Positions 1 through 9,192 of a DNA stretch of 13,680 bases are shown piece by piece. The position numbers were made by a program, and so were the translations under genes. Numbering within the stretch: position 1 is the first letter of the stretch; each line of letters starts with the position of its first letter. Below the pieces are notes generated by a model. It was not told the DNA's origin and did not search any database. It worked only from the letters and a program-made list of their open reading frames with translations. The stretch comes from Phycisphaerae bacterium (GTDB lineage: Bacteria; Planctomycetota; Phycisphaerae; Phycisphaerales; SM1A02). The stretch covers positions 1 to 13,680 of the forward strand of contig JABJQE010000142.1 of NCBI GenBank assembly GCA_018663565.1, read 5' to 3'.

Positions 1-1867
1 CCTCGAGTTCGGCTGACACAGCTTGCTGATCAGCAACAGTTGTAGCAAGTACTTCTGGGTCTGACCACACACGCTCTTCACCCAGCGAAGCCGCGAGTTC
101 CGAGAGGCGAATCTCAAACTGCTCAATGCGTTTTTCGAGCTCAGATGTTGAGAGCCGATCAAATGGCGACGTCTTCTTCTTTTTCGGAGCAAGCGGCGTA
201 TCGCCTGACGACTTCGGACTATCAGTAGAAACTGCCCGCTGCTTTGCAAACCAGCTTGAGACAGTGCCCTCGTGCACAACTGCGCTGCCTTCGCCGTCGA
301 GCACGATCAGTCTGTTGCAAATGGACTCGAGCATCGCCCGATCATGGCTCACAAGGAGCACAGTGCCTTCGTACGGGCCACCCTTACTGAGTACGGCTTC
401 AAGACGCTCGGCAGTCGCCACATCGATATGGTTGCTTGGTTCATCAAGCACCAATACGTTGTGGCCGCTGCCAAACAAGCCCGCAAGAATGGCCCGTGCA
501 CGCTCCCCTCCCGAAAGTGTGCCAAGTAGCCGATCTTGGTCCTCGCCAGTAAACATAAAGGCACCAGAGAGATTGCGTGCTGCTTGTTCACTCGCGGGAT
601 TCCCACTTGCTCCCGCAAGCGCACGTTGCACCCACTCCCACACCGCAAGTTCGGGGTCAAGATGGTCGTGCATTTGACGAAACCAGCCAATATTCAAGCC
701 GATTCCTGGATCTACAGTTCCATTCGAGATGTCGAGTTCGCCAAGCAAGCATCGCACAAGAGTGGTCTTTCCGGCGCCATTGGGTCCAATAATTCCGATT
801 CGATCACCACGGCGAATGTCAAGGTCAAGATGTGAAATGAGTTCACGATCACCCATCTGCACGGCCACGGATTCAGCCGTCATGACACGATCGCCGCACC
901 TAGCAATGGGCGGCAAGTGCATCGCGGCCACGACCTCGGATTCTGGACGCTCCACTTCTGCAGCTTCGACGAATCGCTTCAACTTTGATTCGCGACCTCT
1001 CGCCTGCTTCGCTCGCTGCCCCGCCTTGTACTTGCGAATAAAGGACTGCTCTTGCCGGATGTGGTCTTGCTGCTTCTCCCACACTCGTTCTTCCGTCTGC
1101 CGCCGCTCGGATCGGATCGTGAGATACTGAGTGTAGTTGCCGGGATACGACTCGAGTTGTGATCGCCGCACTTCAACAATCTGCGTGCACGCAGAGTTGA
1201 GCAGCCATCGATCATGACTGACGATGACGGTAGAACCGGTAAACGTTTCACGCAAGAATTGTTCGAGCCACTGTCGACCTTCGATGTCGAGATGGTTCGT
1301 TGGTTCGTCGAGCAGCAAGAGTTCAGGGGACTCGAGCAGCAATTTGGCCAACGCAAGCCGTGAACGCTCGCCGCCTGAAAACCGCGCGGCGGGCTTGTCA
1401 AACAACTCTTCTGGAAGTCCAACACCATGGAGTGTCGCATCAACACGATGCTCGACAGACCAACCCCCTTCAGCCTCGATAGATGCCTGCAGGTCGGACT
1501 GCTTCTGCAAGAGTCGGTCGAGTGTGTCACCCTCTGCCTCGACCATGGCATCAAACACGCCATCGAGTTCCCGTTGCATGGCGTCGAGCCTCGCAAAGGC
1601 ACTCTGGGCCACTTCGCGAGCAGTAATACGCTCTGGAAATGTTGGATGTTGATCAAGCAGGCCAACACGCAATCCACGCTGAATGTTCACTGAGCCGGTA
1701 TCAACAGCCATTGTTCCAGCGAGCACACGAAGCAAGGTCGTCTTGCCTGTGCCATTGCGACCGAGAAGTCCGATGCGAGTCTCGGGTTGAATGGTGAGAT
1801 CGACACCATCAAGGATGATGCGATTGCCGAACTGAACACTCACGTTTGTAAGAGATGCCTGACTCAT
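1..1867 (-). CDS. ABC-F family ATPase (Uup/YheS-like), C-terminus cut by window edge
   Basis: A soluble twin-ATPase protein; members of the ABC-F family bind the ribosome E site and relieve stalled or non-productive states, and are not transporters. About 622 residues are visible, read from the ATG at 1865-1867. First nucleotide-binding domain: Walker A GRNGTGKTT near residue 36, signature FSGGERSR near 163, Walker B LLLLDEPTNHLD near 185. The inter-domain linker includes YPGNYTQYL and a basic helical stretch rich in K, R and Q, as in the ABC-F P-site tRNA interaction motif. Second domain: Walker A GPNGAGKTT near 360, signature LSGGERAR near 450, Walker B VLVLDEPSNHID near 473. After a KKKK cluster comes a charged, heptad-like tail typical of the Uup/YheS C-terminal coiled coil; no stop is reached before the window edge. 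No transmembrane segments are seen. AGGCGG lies about five bases before the start. Family is certain; the subfamily and the exact ribosomal role are inferred. Confidence 0.95.
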   Translation of the reverse strand, partial: MSQASLTNVSVQFGNRIILDGVDLTIQPETRIGLLGRNGTGKTTLLRVLAGTMAVDTGSVNIQRGLRVGLLDQHPTFPERITAREVAQSAFARLDAMQRELDGVFDAMVEAEGDTLDRLLQKQSDLQASIEAEGGWSVEHRVDATLHGVGLPEELFDKPAARFSGGERSRLALAKLLLESPELLLLDEPTNHLDIEGRQWLEQFLRETFTGSTVIVSHDRWLLNSACTQIVEVRRSQLESYPGNYTQYLTIRSERRQTEERVWEKQQDHIRQEQSFIRKYKAGQRAKQARGRESKLKRFVEAAEVERPESEVVAAMHLPPIARCGDRVMTAESVAVQMGDRELISHLDLDIRRGDRIGIIGPNGAGKTTLVRCLLGELDISNGTVDPGIGLNIGWFRQMHDHLDPELAVWEWVQRALAGASGNPASEQAARNLSGAFMFTGEDQDRLLGTLSGGERARAILAGLFGSGHNVLVLDEPSNHIDVATAERLEAVLSKGGPYEGTVLLVSHDRAMLESICNRLIVLDGEGSAVVHEGTVSSWFAKQRAVSTDSPKSSGDTPLAPKKKKTSPFDRLSTSELEKRIEQFEIRLSELAASLGEERVWSDPEVLATTVADQQAVSAELE

Positions 1868-1967
1868 GTTGCCGCCTATAAGGGAATCTCATGGCGGAAG
1901 TCCTCCACGCATGAAGCAGGAAGCGTACCGTGCATGGATTCCAAGCACACACGAAGGACCACTCGAC

Positions 1968-2465
1968 ATGCACGATGCGCTCTGGGCCCCTTGGCGACTG
2001 CAATACCTCCAGCACCTCGACGATGACACACGCTCCGGGGGCAGCGGACTGCAGGACTTCATCTACCACTGTTGGAATGCCCCGGCTGACGATGCCGACA
2101 ACCACGTCATCATCCGCGGCGAACATGGCTTGGTCATGCTGAACCGTCATCCCTATGCGAGTGGGCATCTCCTGGTGGCACTTGGCCAAGCACAACCACG
2201 ACTGCTCGATTATTCGCCGCAGCAGCGAGCTGCATTTTGGTCACTCGTGGAACAGGCGTGGTCGCTCATGCAGGAGAAACTCGACCCGCAAGGCGTCAAC
2301 ATGGGCATCAATGAAGGCGCTGCGAGTGGTGCCGGCCTCCCGGGACACCTGCATGCGCACCTGGTGCCCCGATGGCAGGGCGATGTCAATTTCATGGCCA
2401 CCGTTGCGGGCACGCGAGTCATTCCAGCAAGCCTCGAGGCGATGGCCGAAATGTACCGAGGCTGA
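1968..2465 (+). CDS. HIT-family Ap4A phosphorylase-like nucleotide hydrolase
   Basis: A 165-residue histidine-triad protein. The triad is HLHAHLVPRW at residues 127-136, with H127, H129 and H131; the middle-to-last histidines form the nucleotidyl-transfer site in this superfamily. The opening LWAPWRLQYL, the NRHPYASGHLLV block (59-70), NMGINEGAASGAG (111-123) and the GDVNFMATVAGTRVIP stretch after the triad match the bacterial diadenosine-tetraphosphate phosphorylase/hydrolase branch (Rv2613c type), which clears Ap4A and related dinucleotides in the cytoplasm. I chose the ATG at 1968 because AAGGA at 1954-1958 lies nine bases upstream and the family starts close to the APWR motif; in-frame ATGs at 1911 and 1866 would add a tail that does not resemble the family. 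The gene is divergent from the ABC-F gene with 100 bp between starts. The substrate is inferred from family resemblance. Confidence 0.9.
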   Translation: MHDALWAPWRLQYLQHLDDDTRSGGSGLQDFIYHCWNAPADDADNHVIIRGEHGLVMLNRHPYASGHLLVALGQAQPRLLDYSPQQRAAFWSLVEQAWSLMQEKLDPQGVNMGINEGAASGAGLPGHLHAHLVPRWQGDVNFMATVAGTRVIPASLEAMAEMYRG

Positions 2466-2482
2466 CCCCTCAAATCCACGGT

Positions 2483-2498
2483 GAACGTCGAAACGTTC
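2483..2498 (+). terminator. Short hairpin after the HIT gene
   Basis: GAACGT and ACGTTC form a perfect six-base-pair stem around a CGAA tetraloop, 18 bases after the HIT stop codon. A second perfect eight-pair stem, CGAACCCA with TGGGTTCG, sits at 2520-2544 with a nine-base loop. Neither has a T run, so they may only stabilise the 3' end of the mRNA or act with a factor-dependent stop. Confidence 0.3.
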
Positions 2499-2655
2499 GT
2501 GCTCGCCTTGGGACTTGCTCGAACCCAAATATCAGGTGGGTTCGATGGCCGTCGTTCCCGGCCGTCCCCTCGGTGGGGGCATGGCCATCGACGCGGCTCG
2601 GCGATCCCTGAGGATTCGATAGGAACGAGCAAGTGTGCCCGCGAGCGCGTACATC

Positions 2656-2721
2656 AGAGGGGTCTCGCCTCGATGCACTACCACCCTACCACCCCAATCA
2701 GACTCATGCGACCCCTCTTTT
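2656..2721 (+). terminator. Inverted repeat followed by T run
   Basis: AGAGGGGTC at 2656-2664 is the exact reverse complement of GACCCCTCT at 2710-2718, and three more T follow. The right arm plus T run looks like an intrinsic terminator, but the 45-base loop is unusually long. It could instead be an RNA structure or a protein-binding site. It lies 32 bases before the promoter candidate for the lipoprotein gene, which fits a terminator separating two transcripts. Confidence 0.35.
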
Positions 2722-2752
2722 CGCTCCGGGATGGACATCTCAAAGGTAGGGT

Positions 2753-2781
2753 TTGACAGCACGCCCATGACGAGGGACACT
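2753..2781 (+). promoter_or_regulatory. Sigma-70-type promoter candidate for the lipoprotein gene
   Basis: TTGACA at 2753-2758 is a perfect -35 box. Seventeen bases later GACACT (2776-2781) could be the -10 box, matching the consensus at only three of six positions. It would give a leader of about 55 bases before the ATG at 2845. Confidence 0.4.
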
Positions 2782-2844
2782 ATGCGCCTTGTGCCATCAC
2801 CCCCCTATGTGGAGGGCAGTGAGGCCCATGAACTGGAGAGTCAT

Positions 2845-3126
2845 ATGTCCCGCCTGCCCGTATTGCTGATCTCAATGACCTGTCTCGCCCTTCCAGTTAC
2901 GGTGGGCTGCTCGTCCAACCCCAATAACGTGTCGATCAGTTCCATTCGGGGCAATCTCACACCTGAGGTCAAGGGGGTCAGCGAGACCAACTATGACCAG
3001 GCCAACAATCAAGCCATTATTGAGAATATTCAGTGGCGAGAGGCCTCAGACGACATTGATCGGATCTTGCTCTTGGATCAGCCAAGCACATTGAGCCCCT
3101 ACCCGATCGTGTCCACCGGACACTGA
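2845..3126 (+). CDS. Small predicted lipoprotein of unknown function
   Basis: A 93-residue protein with an N-terminal signal peptide: a short basic start (MSR), a hydrophobic core LPVLLISMTCLALPV, then TVGC with Cys22 as the likely lipidated residue and SSNPNN after it. The lipobox is weak (T at -3), so export is surer than lipidation. The mature part is short and polar, and ends in REASDDIDRILLLDQP followed by STLSPYPI, which resembles the end of short uncharacterised proteins I recall from Phycisphaerae; I cannot verify this here. The start at 2845 is chosen because GGAG at 2835-2838 lies six bases upstream and the signal peptide begins there; the frame is open further upstream to 2635, but that part does not look coding. 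It lies 200 bp before rpsA on the same strand. No function can be given. Confidence 0.8.
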   Translation: MSRLPVLLISMTCLALPVTVGCSSNPNNVSISSIRGNLTPEVKGVSETNYDQANNQAIIENIQWREASDDIDRILLLDQPSTLSPYPIVSTGH

Positions 3127-3153
3127 TTCATCACCAAGCGATGCGTCTGAAAA

Positions 3154-3184
3154 TTGGCACCTTGAGGCCGGCAGACGCTATACT
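3154..3184 (+). promoter_or_regulatory. Promoter candidate for rpsA
   Basis: TTGGCA (3154-3159) and TATACT (3179-3184) resemble -35 and -10 boxes. The -10 box is good (five of six), the spacing of 19 bases is longer than the usual 17. Transcription from here would give a leader of about 135 bases before the rpsA start. Confidence 0.4.
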
Positions 3185-3198
3185 GCGCGATTCCACTG

Positions 3199-3252
3199 AT
3201 CAGGGCCGTCTAGACGACTCGGTTAACACAGATGCATGTCGCATCAGGGCCG
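3199..3252 (+). repeat. Duplicated 10-bp element and palindrome in the rpsA leader
   Basis: ATCAGGGCCG occurs at 3199-3208 and again at 3243-3252, 44 bases apart start to start. The first copy overlaps the perfect palindrome CGTCTAGACG at 3207-3216. Between them GATGC-ATGTC-GCATC can form a small hairpin. The GGGCCG core of either copy can pair with CGGCCC at 3286-3291, so alternative structures are possible. All lie between the promoter candidate and the rpsA start, where an autoregulatory RNA element would be expected. Confidence 0.45.
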
Positions 3253-3326
3253 ATTCGCACGACGACTTTTCTCAACATGCGGTCGCGGCCCGCACCCCTT
3301 TGCCCTGACGCCGCCCCCTACTCACT

Positions 3327-5102
<1,776 letters not shown>

Positions 5103-5130
5103 CCGATCGAATAACTCGCAGTATTACCGG

Positions 5131-5160
5131 CGGCTCCCTGTCTCTCTTGGCAGGGGGCCG
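5131..5160 (+). terminator. Strong hairpin after rpsA
   Basis: CGGCTCCCTG and CAGGGGGCCG pair over ten positions with one G-U wobble around a ten-base loop, 29 bases after the rpsA stop. No T run follows, so it is either a U-less terminator or a 3'-end stabiliser. The remaining bases to 5365 show no other gene. Confidence 0.5.
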
Positions 5161-5281
5161 TCAGCACATCGCGGCAAACGTCAGGATCGTCAAGACCACC
5201 ATCTTGCGGCGTTGGGCGGTCCAGTTCATAAGCGTCGCAATCGTCACGGCGCTACCTCCTCTGATCTTCTCATTCTCGATG

Positions 5282-5311
5282 TTGACCCAAATGGGCCAGA
5301 CCTCTCATACC
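5282..5311 (+). promoter_or_regulatory. Promoter candidate for the 5366-7820 gene pair
   Basis: TTGACC at 5282-5287 matches the -35 consensus at five of six positions; CATACC at 5306-5311, after an 18-base spacer, is a modest -10 box. It would give a leader of about 45-50 bases. Confidence 0.35.
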
Positions 5312-5365
5312 ATGCGCCACGCCCGGACCAAAGCAAGGCCAGGCGTGCAGATGGAGACAGAACAG

Positions 5366-6976
5366 ATGGCGAGAACCCCTCAATACGGCTACATGGGAGG
5401 CGCATTCGGGTTGTGCGGGCTCATGATGGCCTTCACAGCCCCCACCCTACTACCAGATCCGGTGACTGCCGTTGATACTTGGATGCGATCAAGGGCCATC
5501 ATCAACGGCGAGCAAGCCGTCGGCGTTGACTCATCCGCGAATTCCCCCGCCGCCGTACACCTCATTTTGAACCTCGCGGGTCGCCCGATCGCAAGCACAT
5601 GGGCCGCAACAGCCGCCGGGGCGACAGATCCAGTACAGCAAGCCACGCAGGCGCTCCTCGCGGAGGCCCACGACGATCGCACACTGGCCAACACACCACC
5701 CGCACTCCTTGCCGCCGGGCTCCGAAAGACAACCCTTGAAGCTGAAACCGCAGGCACATTCCAACCCATCGTCACCCGTACGCTCGCCGAGGCGGCACAA
5801 AGTCTGAACCCCGCTACAGATGGAATTGCCCTTCGCGTGAAAGACCACTGGTGGGTTCGATTTCCGTCTTCGCTCCGATTTACCGGATCAGCGCTTGGGC
5901 TCTCAACGCTCCGTGAACTTGCCGCCGTCGCTGGACTCACGCCGGATACCCTCGCCGAGTACCGACGCAGCGGCCAGGCCACGCTGTATCGATTCGAGAC
6001 CATTGATCTCATTCAACTCCCTGGCGAAGATCTTCCGCGAACCTACCGACGAGGTGACATGCATGATGGATGGGAGTGCAATCGCGCCGCGATTCTCACC
6101 CAGCTTCAACTCGTCACACAATACCTCGCATCACACCTGCAACTCCTACAGGGCAACGGATCAGACGAAACGGCTCTGGTGCTTCGCGGAGACCTGCTTC
6201 CGTTCACCGGAAGATATGTACCCACGCAGGCCACGACCCGTGACCTCGCACTTTTTGAATACGCCATGGATCGAGCACGCACGGCACTTGGAGTCGCAAA
6301 CACAACGGAACTCTCTGGGCTGAGGTCCCACGCGAACGACGATGCTGTGGCCGCCGCCTACTCCATTGTCATGAATCCACAATCGCCTGCCGACACATTT
6401 GCGCGGGTTAGGAAACTTCTCGCCGAAACGGAACAGCCGCTCGCTGATCGGGCCATTGCTGCATGGGCACTCACTCACAATCAGAACGACCACCCACTCG
6501 CACAAAACTTCATAGAAGAATCCACTCAACTCCCGCCAACAGAACTCATCGGAATGCTGCCGTGGATCGGATGGGCGGATATTCGTCTCGCCGAAGCGAG
6601 CGGCCGCCCGCCGCAACTTGCCAACTTCTGGCACATCCTTGCTGCAAAGACAGCCAGCTCCGTGACCGGCAGCACACCACCGACAGCTCAGTTCCTGCCA
6701 ACCGCGGCATTTCTTGCATCCATTGCAACCATCGATGTCATCCCTACCGTGGCCGACCAACACGAGTATCAACAGAATGTGTGCCAATCACTCGAGCTGC
6801 TGGATATGCTGGTCGTCGGCGAAAATGAGGCCCGGTTCTTTCCAACCCACCCGATCGGTGGCGTTCGGCTCACGCTCTCCGATGAACGAATGTCGATTAG
6901 AGCCCAAGCAATGGCCATCTTGCTCTTGAGTGAGGCACTCGGCGCGATGCCGGATACAGTGAACGGTGAGGAATAG
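5366..6976 (+). CDS. Large exported or membrane-anchored protein of unknown function
   Basis: A 536-residue protein I do not recognise. The N-terminus (MARTPQYGYMGGAFG, then a hydrophobic run through LCGLMMAFTAPTLL) looks like a signal peptide or single anchor, so the bulk should be outside the cytoplasm. An Ala-rich part follows (about 45-140), then a denser region around KDHWWVRFPSSLRFTG and RSGQATLYRFETIDLIQLP, then a LPFTGRYVPTQATTRDLALF block. The last 250 residues look mainly helical. The block order faintly recalls uncharacterised planctomycete exported proteins, but this is memory only. GGAG at 5353-5356 supports the ATG at 5366; an ATG at 5351 with AGG upstream is the alternative. 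The frame stays open back to 5147, but that part overlaps the terminator-like hairpin. The stop is four bases before the next gene's ATG, and that gene's ribosome-binding site lies inside this one, so the two are translationally coupled. Confidence 0.75.
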   Translation: MARTPQYGYMGGAFGLCGLMMAFTAPTLLPDPVTAVDTWMRSRAIINGEQAVGVDSSANSPAAVHLILNLAGRPIASTWAATAAGATDPVQQATQALLAEAHDDRTLANTPPALLAAGLRKTTLEAETAGTFQPIVTRTLAEAAQSLNPATDGIALRVKDHWWVRFPSSLRFTGSALGLSTLRELAAVAGLTPDTLAEYRRSGQATLYRFETIDLIQLPGEDLPRTYRRGDMHDGWECNRAAILTQLQLVTQYLASHLQLLQGNGSDETALVLRGDLLPFTGRYVPTQATTRDLALFEYAMDRARTALGVANTTELSGLRSHANDDAVAAAYSIVMNPQSPADTFARVRKLLAETEQPLADRAIAAWALTHNQNDHPLAQNFIEESTQLPPTELIGMLPWIGWADIRLAEASGRPPQLANFWHILAAKTASSVTGSTPPTAQFLPTAAFLASIATIDVIPTVADQHEYQQNVCQSLELLDMLVVGENEARFFPTHPIGGVRLTLSDERMSIRAQAMAILLLSEALGAMPDTVNGEE

Positions 6977-6980
6977 TCCT

Positions 6981-7820
6981 ATGCATAAAGCCACCACACT
7001 GCTCGCTGTCGCAACAGCACTCTCGCTGACCGCCCCGCTTGTTTCGAGCCCCAGTCCTGAAACTGGCCGGCGTAATGGCGTCGTGCTCTCCAAACTCATC
7101 TACACCGACATCGACACGGGTATTGATGGGCAAACGATCGAACAAGTTGTACAACTCATCAGCCAGTATTGCGAAGCGCCAGTTCGACTGCTCGCGATCA
7201 CTGATACCCGCTCAAATGGACTCGATCGTGAACTCACGATCACGTTGCCGAAGGCCAATCGCCCGGCGCTCAATCTTCTACAAGACGCGATCAGTCAATG
7301 CAGCGAGGTCACCCCAGCCACCTGGCAAGTGCGGCACGGCACCATTGAGGTATCCACGAAAGAAGCGCTCAGCACGAGCACCATGCAACTCACCAAGGTG
7401 CTCCCCATCGAGGATCAATTGCAAGAGATTCCAGACTACGACAACCCGCCCAATCTCAACCTTGGTGGCGGAGGCGGAGGTGGAGGCGGTGGCGGTGGCG
7501 GTGGCGGCAACACAGGCGGCGCTTTCCAGTTCCAAGATCTTGAGACCCGCCGCGACGAACTCATCGAAGTGCTTACACACAACATCGAACCAGCAGCGTG
7601 GACCCGCAACGGCGGAACTTGGGCTGACATGCAACCCTATCGACGCACACTGGTTATTCGAGCCCCCCGGTGGATTCACCGGCAAGTCACCGGACTCGAC
7701 TTCTCGATTCCTCGTCCGTCTGGAAGGACAAGCCGATCACTTCGATTCGTTGGTGACCAAATCCGCGTAGAGGTACCACTCACCGAGCGACTCAAGCGAG
7801 AAGCCTCACCTCACTCGTGA
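6981..7820 (+). CDS. Exported protein with secretin/STN-like domain and poly-glycine linker
   Basis: A 279-residue protein with a signal peptide (MHKATTLLAVATALSLTAPLVSS). The region at about 45-140 (IDGQTIEQVVQLISQYCEAP, an ELTITLPKANRPALNLLQDAI segment, TWQVRHGTIEVSTKEAL) has the order of the short N-terminal domain of secretins and TonB receptors: a helix, an 'LxLxxxxLxxALxxL' segment, and a strand pair ending in I-x-(I/V)-S. Then VLPIEDQLQEIPDYDNPPNLNL leads into 15 consecutive glycines (162-176), and a C-terminal part with DELIEVLTHNIEPAAWTRNGGTW, another element typical of planctomycete proteins of this kind. No secretin pore domain is present, so it is probably a periplasmic accessory or binding protein. 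GAGGA at 6968-6972 lies eight bases before the ATG at 6981. Its 3' end overlaps the convergent permease gene by ten bases. Confidence 0.8.
   Translation: MHKATTLLAVATALSLTAPLVSSPSPETGRRNGVVLSKLIYTDIDTGIDGQTIEQVVQLISQYCEAPVRLLAITDTRSNGLDRELTITLPKANRPALNLLQDAISQCSEVTPATWQVRHGTIEVSTKEALSTSTMQLTKVLPIEDQLQEIPDYDNPPNLNLGGGGGGGGGGGGGGGNTGGAFQFQDLETRRDELIEVLTHNIEPAAWTRNGGTWADMQPYRRTLVIRAPRWIHRQVTGLDFSIPRPSGRTSRSLRFVGDQIRVEVPLTERLKREASPHS
7464..7508 (+). repeat. GGN repeat encoding 15 glycines
   Basis: Fifteen glycine codons in a row, using GGT, GGC and GGA mixed. The mixed codons argue that the tract is maintained as protein sequence and is less slippage-prone than a pure triplet repeat, though its length may still vary between strains. 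It separates the STN-like domain from the C-terminal part. Confidence 0.95.
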
Positions 7821-9142
7821 CGGAGCGCCTGAATAGGGTCTTGCCGGCTCGCCATGATGGCGGGATAGATGCCAAAGATAATGCCGGTGGCCGCCGCAAC
7901 GGTAAATGACACCACAACAGACCACGGCGTAATGGCAGCCTCGAAACTAATCTCGGTTTCAATATGCCGCTGCACAATGGGGAGCGCAAGCACCCAAGGC
8001 AAAATGCGGTCCACGGCAAGCGAAAGCCCGACACCAAAGAAGATTCCCAGAATGCCACCAGCAGCGGAGAGTGTTCCGGTCTCAACGAGGAACTGAGCGA
8101 TCACGTGCCGTCGCGTCGCGCCGAGCGCACGACGAATACCAATCTCCCGCGTCCGCTCGACCACCGATGCAAGCATGATGTTCATGATGCCGATGCCACC
8201 AACGAGCAAACTAATGGCCGCAATAGCAGTCAACAAGAGGTTCATCGCGAACGTCGTCCGTTCGACGTTGGCAAGTAGTTCCCACGGAACAATAATCGCC
8301 ACGTCCCCAGACGAATCATGCCCGACTGCAATCACCCGTCGCACCCTCTCTGACATCTGCAGCACGTGCTCAGAATCAGGCGCCTCGATGTAGATCTCCG
8401 AGAACCGAGTCTCTTCTCCTGAAAATGAACCGCTAACGCGGCGATACACCGTATCGCTGAATTCCATACGCCCCGTCGTAATGGGAATATGCACATCAAG
8501 ATTCAAGTCACGACCAACAAGTGCAACGCCAGCGCCTCCCGCAAGCCCTACGGGCTCGAGCACGCCAACAACCTGAAAGATACGATCGTCAATTCGAATC
8601 GACGCTCCAAGCGGATCATCTAGTGGAAAGAATTGATCGGCCACCGCTGATCCGATCACTGCGACTCGGCTACTCCCGTCTTGGTCTTCCGGCACCAAAT
8701 ATCGGCCCCCTGGAGCCACGTCGAGATTGAGCACCTCAAGAAGCTCAGGCGTCGTCCCGAACACCTGGCTTGTGGTTCGCTTCGAGCCACGAGAAATCTC
8801 CGCACCAAATGCCTTCAGTGGAACCATGTGCGCTGCATCAGACACGGCTTGTTCGAGACGGTTCCAATCAAAATCTTCAAGCCCAAACTGAGCAACAAAG
8901 CTCCGTCGTTCGGTTCCCACCGATGAGGACTCGGGTGGCCGCTGCGAACGCACGATGATATTTCTCGCACCAAGCGCTTGAATGTCTCTAATCGCGGCTC
9001 GCTTATTCCCCTCGCCAATCGCCACCATCAGAATCACGGCAGCCACACCAAGAATAATGCCAAGACTCGTCAGCACCGAACGGAGCATATGCAACCGCAG
9101 GTTAGAGAGGCCTAGCCGAATTGTTTCAAGCAAGAATGCCAT
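7811..9142 (-). CDS. MacB/FtsX-type ABC transporter permease
   Basis: A 443-residue inner-membrane protein of the MacB/LolC/FtsX superfamily, which couples cytoplasmic ATP hydrolysis to a periplasmic machine instead of moving substrate through the membrane. The first transmembrane helix (VLTSLGIILGVAAVILMVAI) follows the amphipathic start LLETIRLGLSNLRLHMLRS. A periplasmic MacB_PCD-type domain of about 250 residues comes next, then three C-terminal helices. Hallmarks are VVERTREIGIRRALGA after the second helix and YPAIMASRQDPIQALRHE at the end. I take the ATG at 9142 because family members begin there; in-frame ATGs at 9178 and 9205 would add a short polar tail and the last would overlap the divergent gene. 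None has a clear ribosome-binding site. No ATPase or membrane-fusion partner lies beside it in this window; the partner ATPase must be encoded elsewhere. Confidence 0.9.
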   Translation of the reverse strand: MAFLLETIRLGLSNLRLHMLRSVLTSLGIILGVAAVILMVAIGEGNKRAAIRDIQALGARNIIVRSQRPPESSSVGTERRSFVAQFGLEDFDWNRLEQAVSDAAHMVPLKAFGAEISRGSKRTTSQVFGTTPELLEVLNLDVAPGGRYLVPEDQDGSSRVAVIGSAVADQFFPLDDPLGASIRIDDRIFQVVGVLEPVGLAGGAGVALVGRDLNLDVHIPITTGRMEFSDTVYRRVSGSFSGEETRFSEIYIEAPDSEHVLQMSERVRRVIAVGHDSSGDVAIIVPWELLANVERTTFAMNLLLTAIAAISLLVGGIGIMNIMLASVVERTREIGIRRALGATRRHVIAQFLVETGTLSAAGGILGIFFGVGLSLAVDRILPWVLALPIVQRHIETEISFEAAITPWSVVVSFTVAAATGIIFGIYPAIMASRQDPIQALRHE

Positions 9143-9192
9143 GAATACGATGCTCGCTGCACGGGTGTGATCATGCATGGTAGTCTCGGTGG

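Larger units (their letters stand above)
2466..2844. other. Gene-free stretch between HIT gene and lipoprotein gene
   Basis: I find no convincing gene in these 379 bases on either strand: the open frames have no start with a ribosome-binding site and give low-complexity, Arg/Pro/Ser-rich translations. It holds two small hairpins just after the HIT gene (2483-2498 and 2520-2544), a long-loop inverted repeat ending in a T run (2656-2721), and a promoter candidate (2753-2781). These fit the end of one transcript and the start of the next. Confidence 0.6.

Noticed and set aside
979..1677. A 232-residue open frame on the minus strand
   Set aside because: It lies inside the ABC-F gene in another frame; the ABC-F frame carries all motifs of both ATPase domains, while this one is Ser/Arg-rich and motif-free.
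1877..1882. TATAAG between the ABC-F and HIT genes as a -10 box
   Set aside because: No matching -35 box at a usable distance on either strand; kept only as a note.
2520..2544. GGGTTCGA within a perfect stem, resembling a tRNA T-arm
   Set aside because: No acceptor stem, anticodon arm or D-arm can be built around it, and the loop has nine bases instead of seven.
5147..5365. N-terminal extension of the 536-residue protein with a second hydrophobic segment
   Set aside because: The extended frame begins inside the hairpin after rpsA, has no ribosome-binding site, and reads poorly; the ATG at 5366 has GGAG at good spacing and a signal-like start.
6161..6787. A 208-residue open frame on the minus strand
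   Set aside because: Antisense to the 536-residue protein; Cys/Arg-rich with no domain pattern, and the sense frame is continuous and coupled to the next gene.
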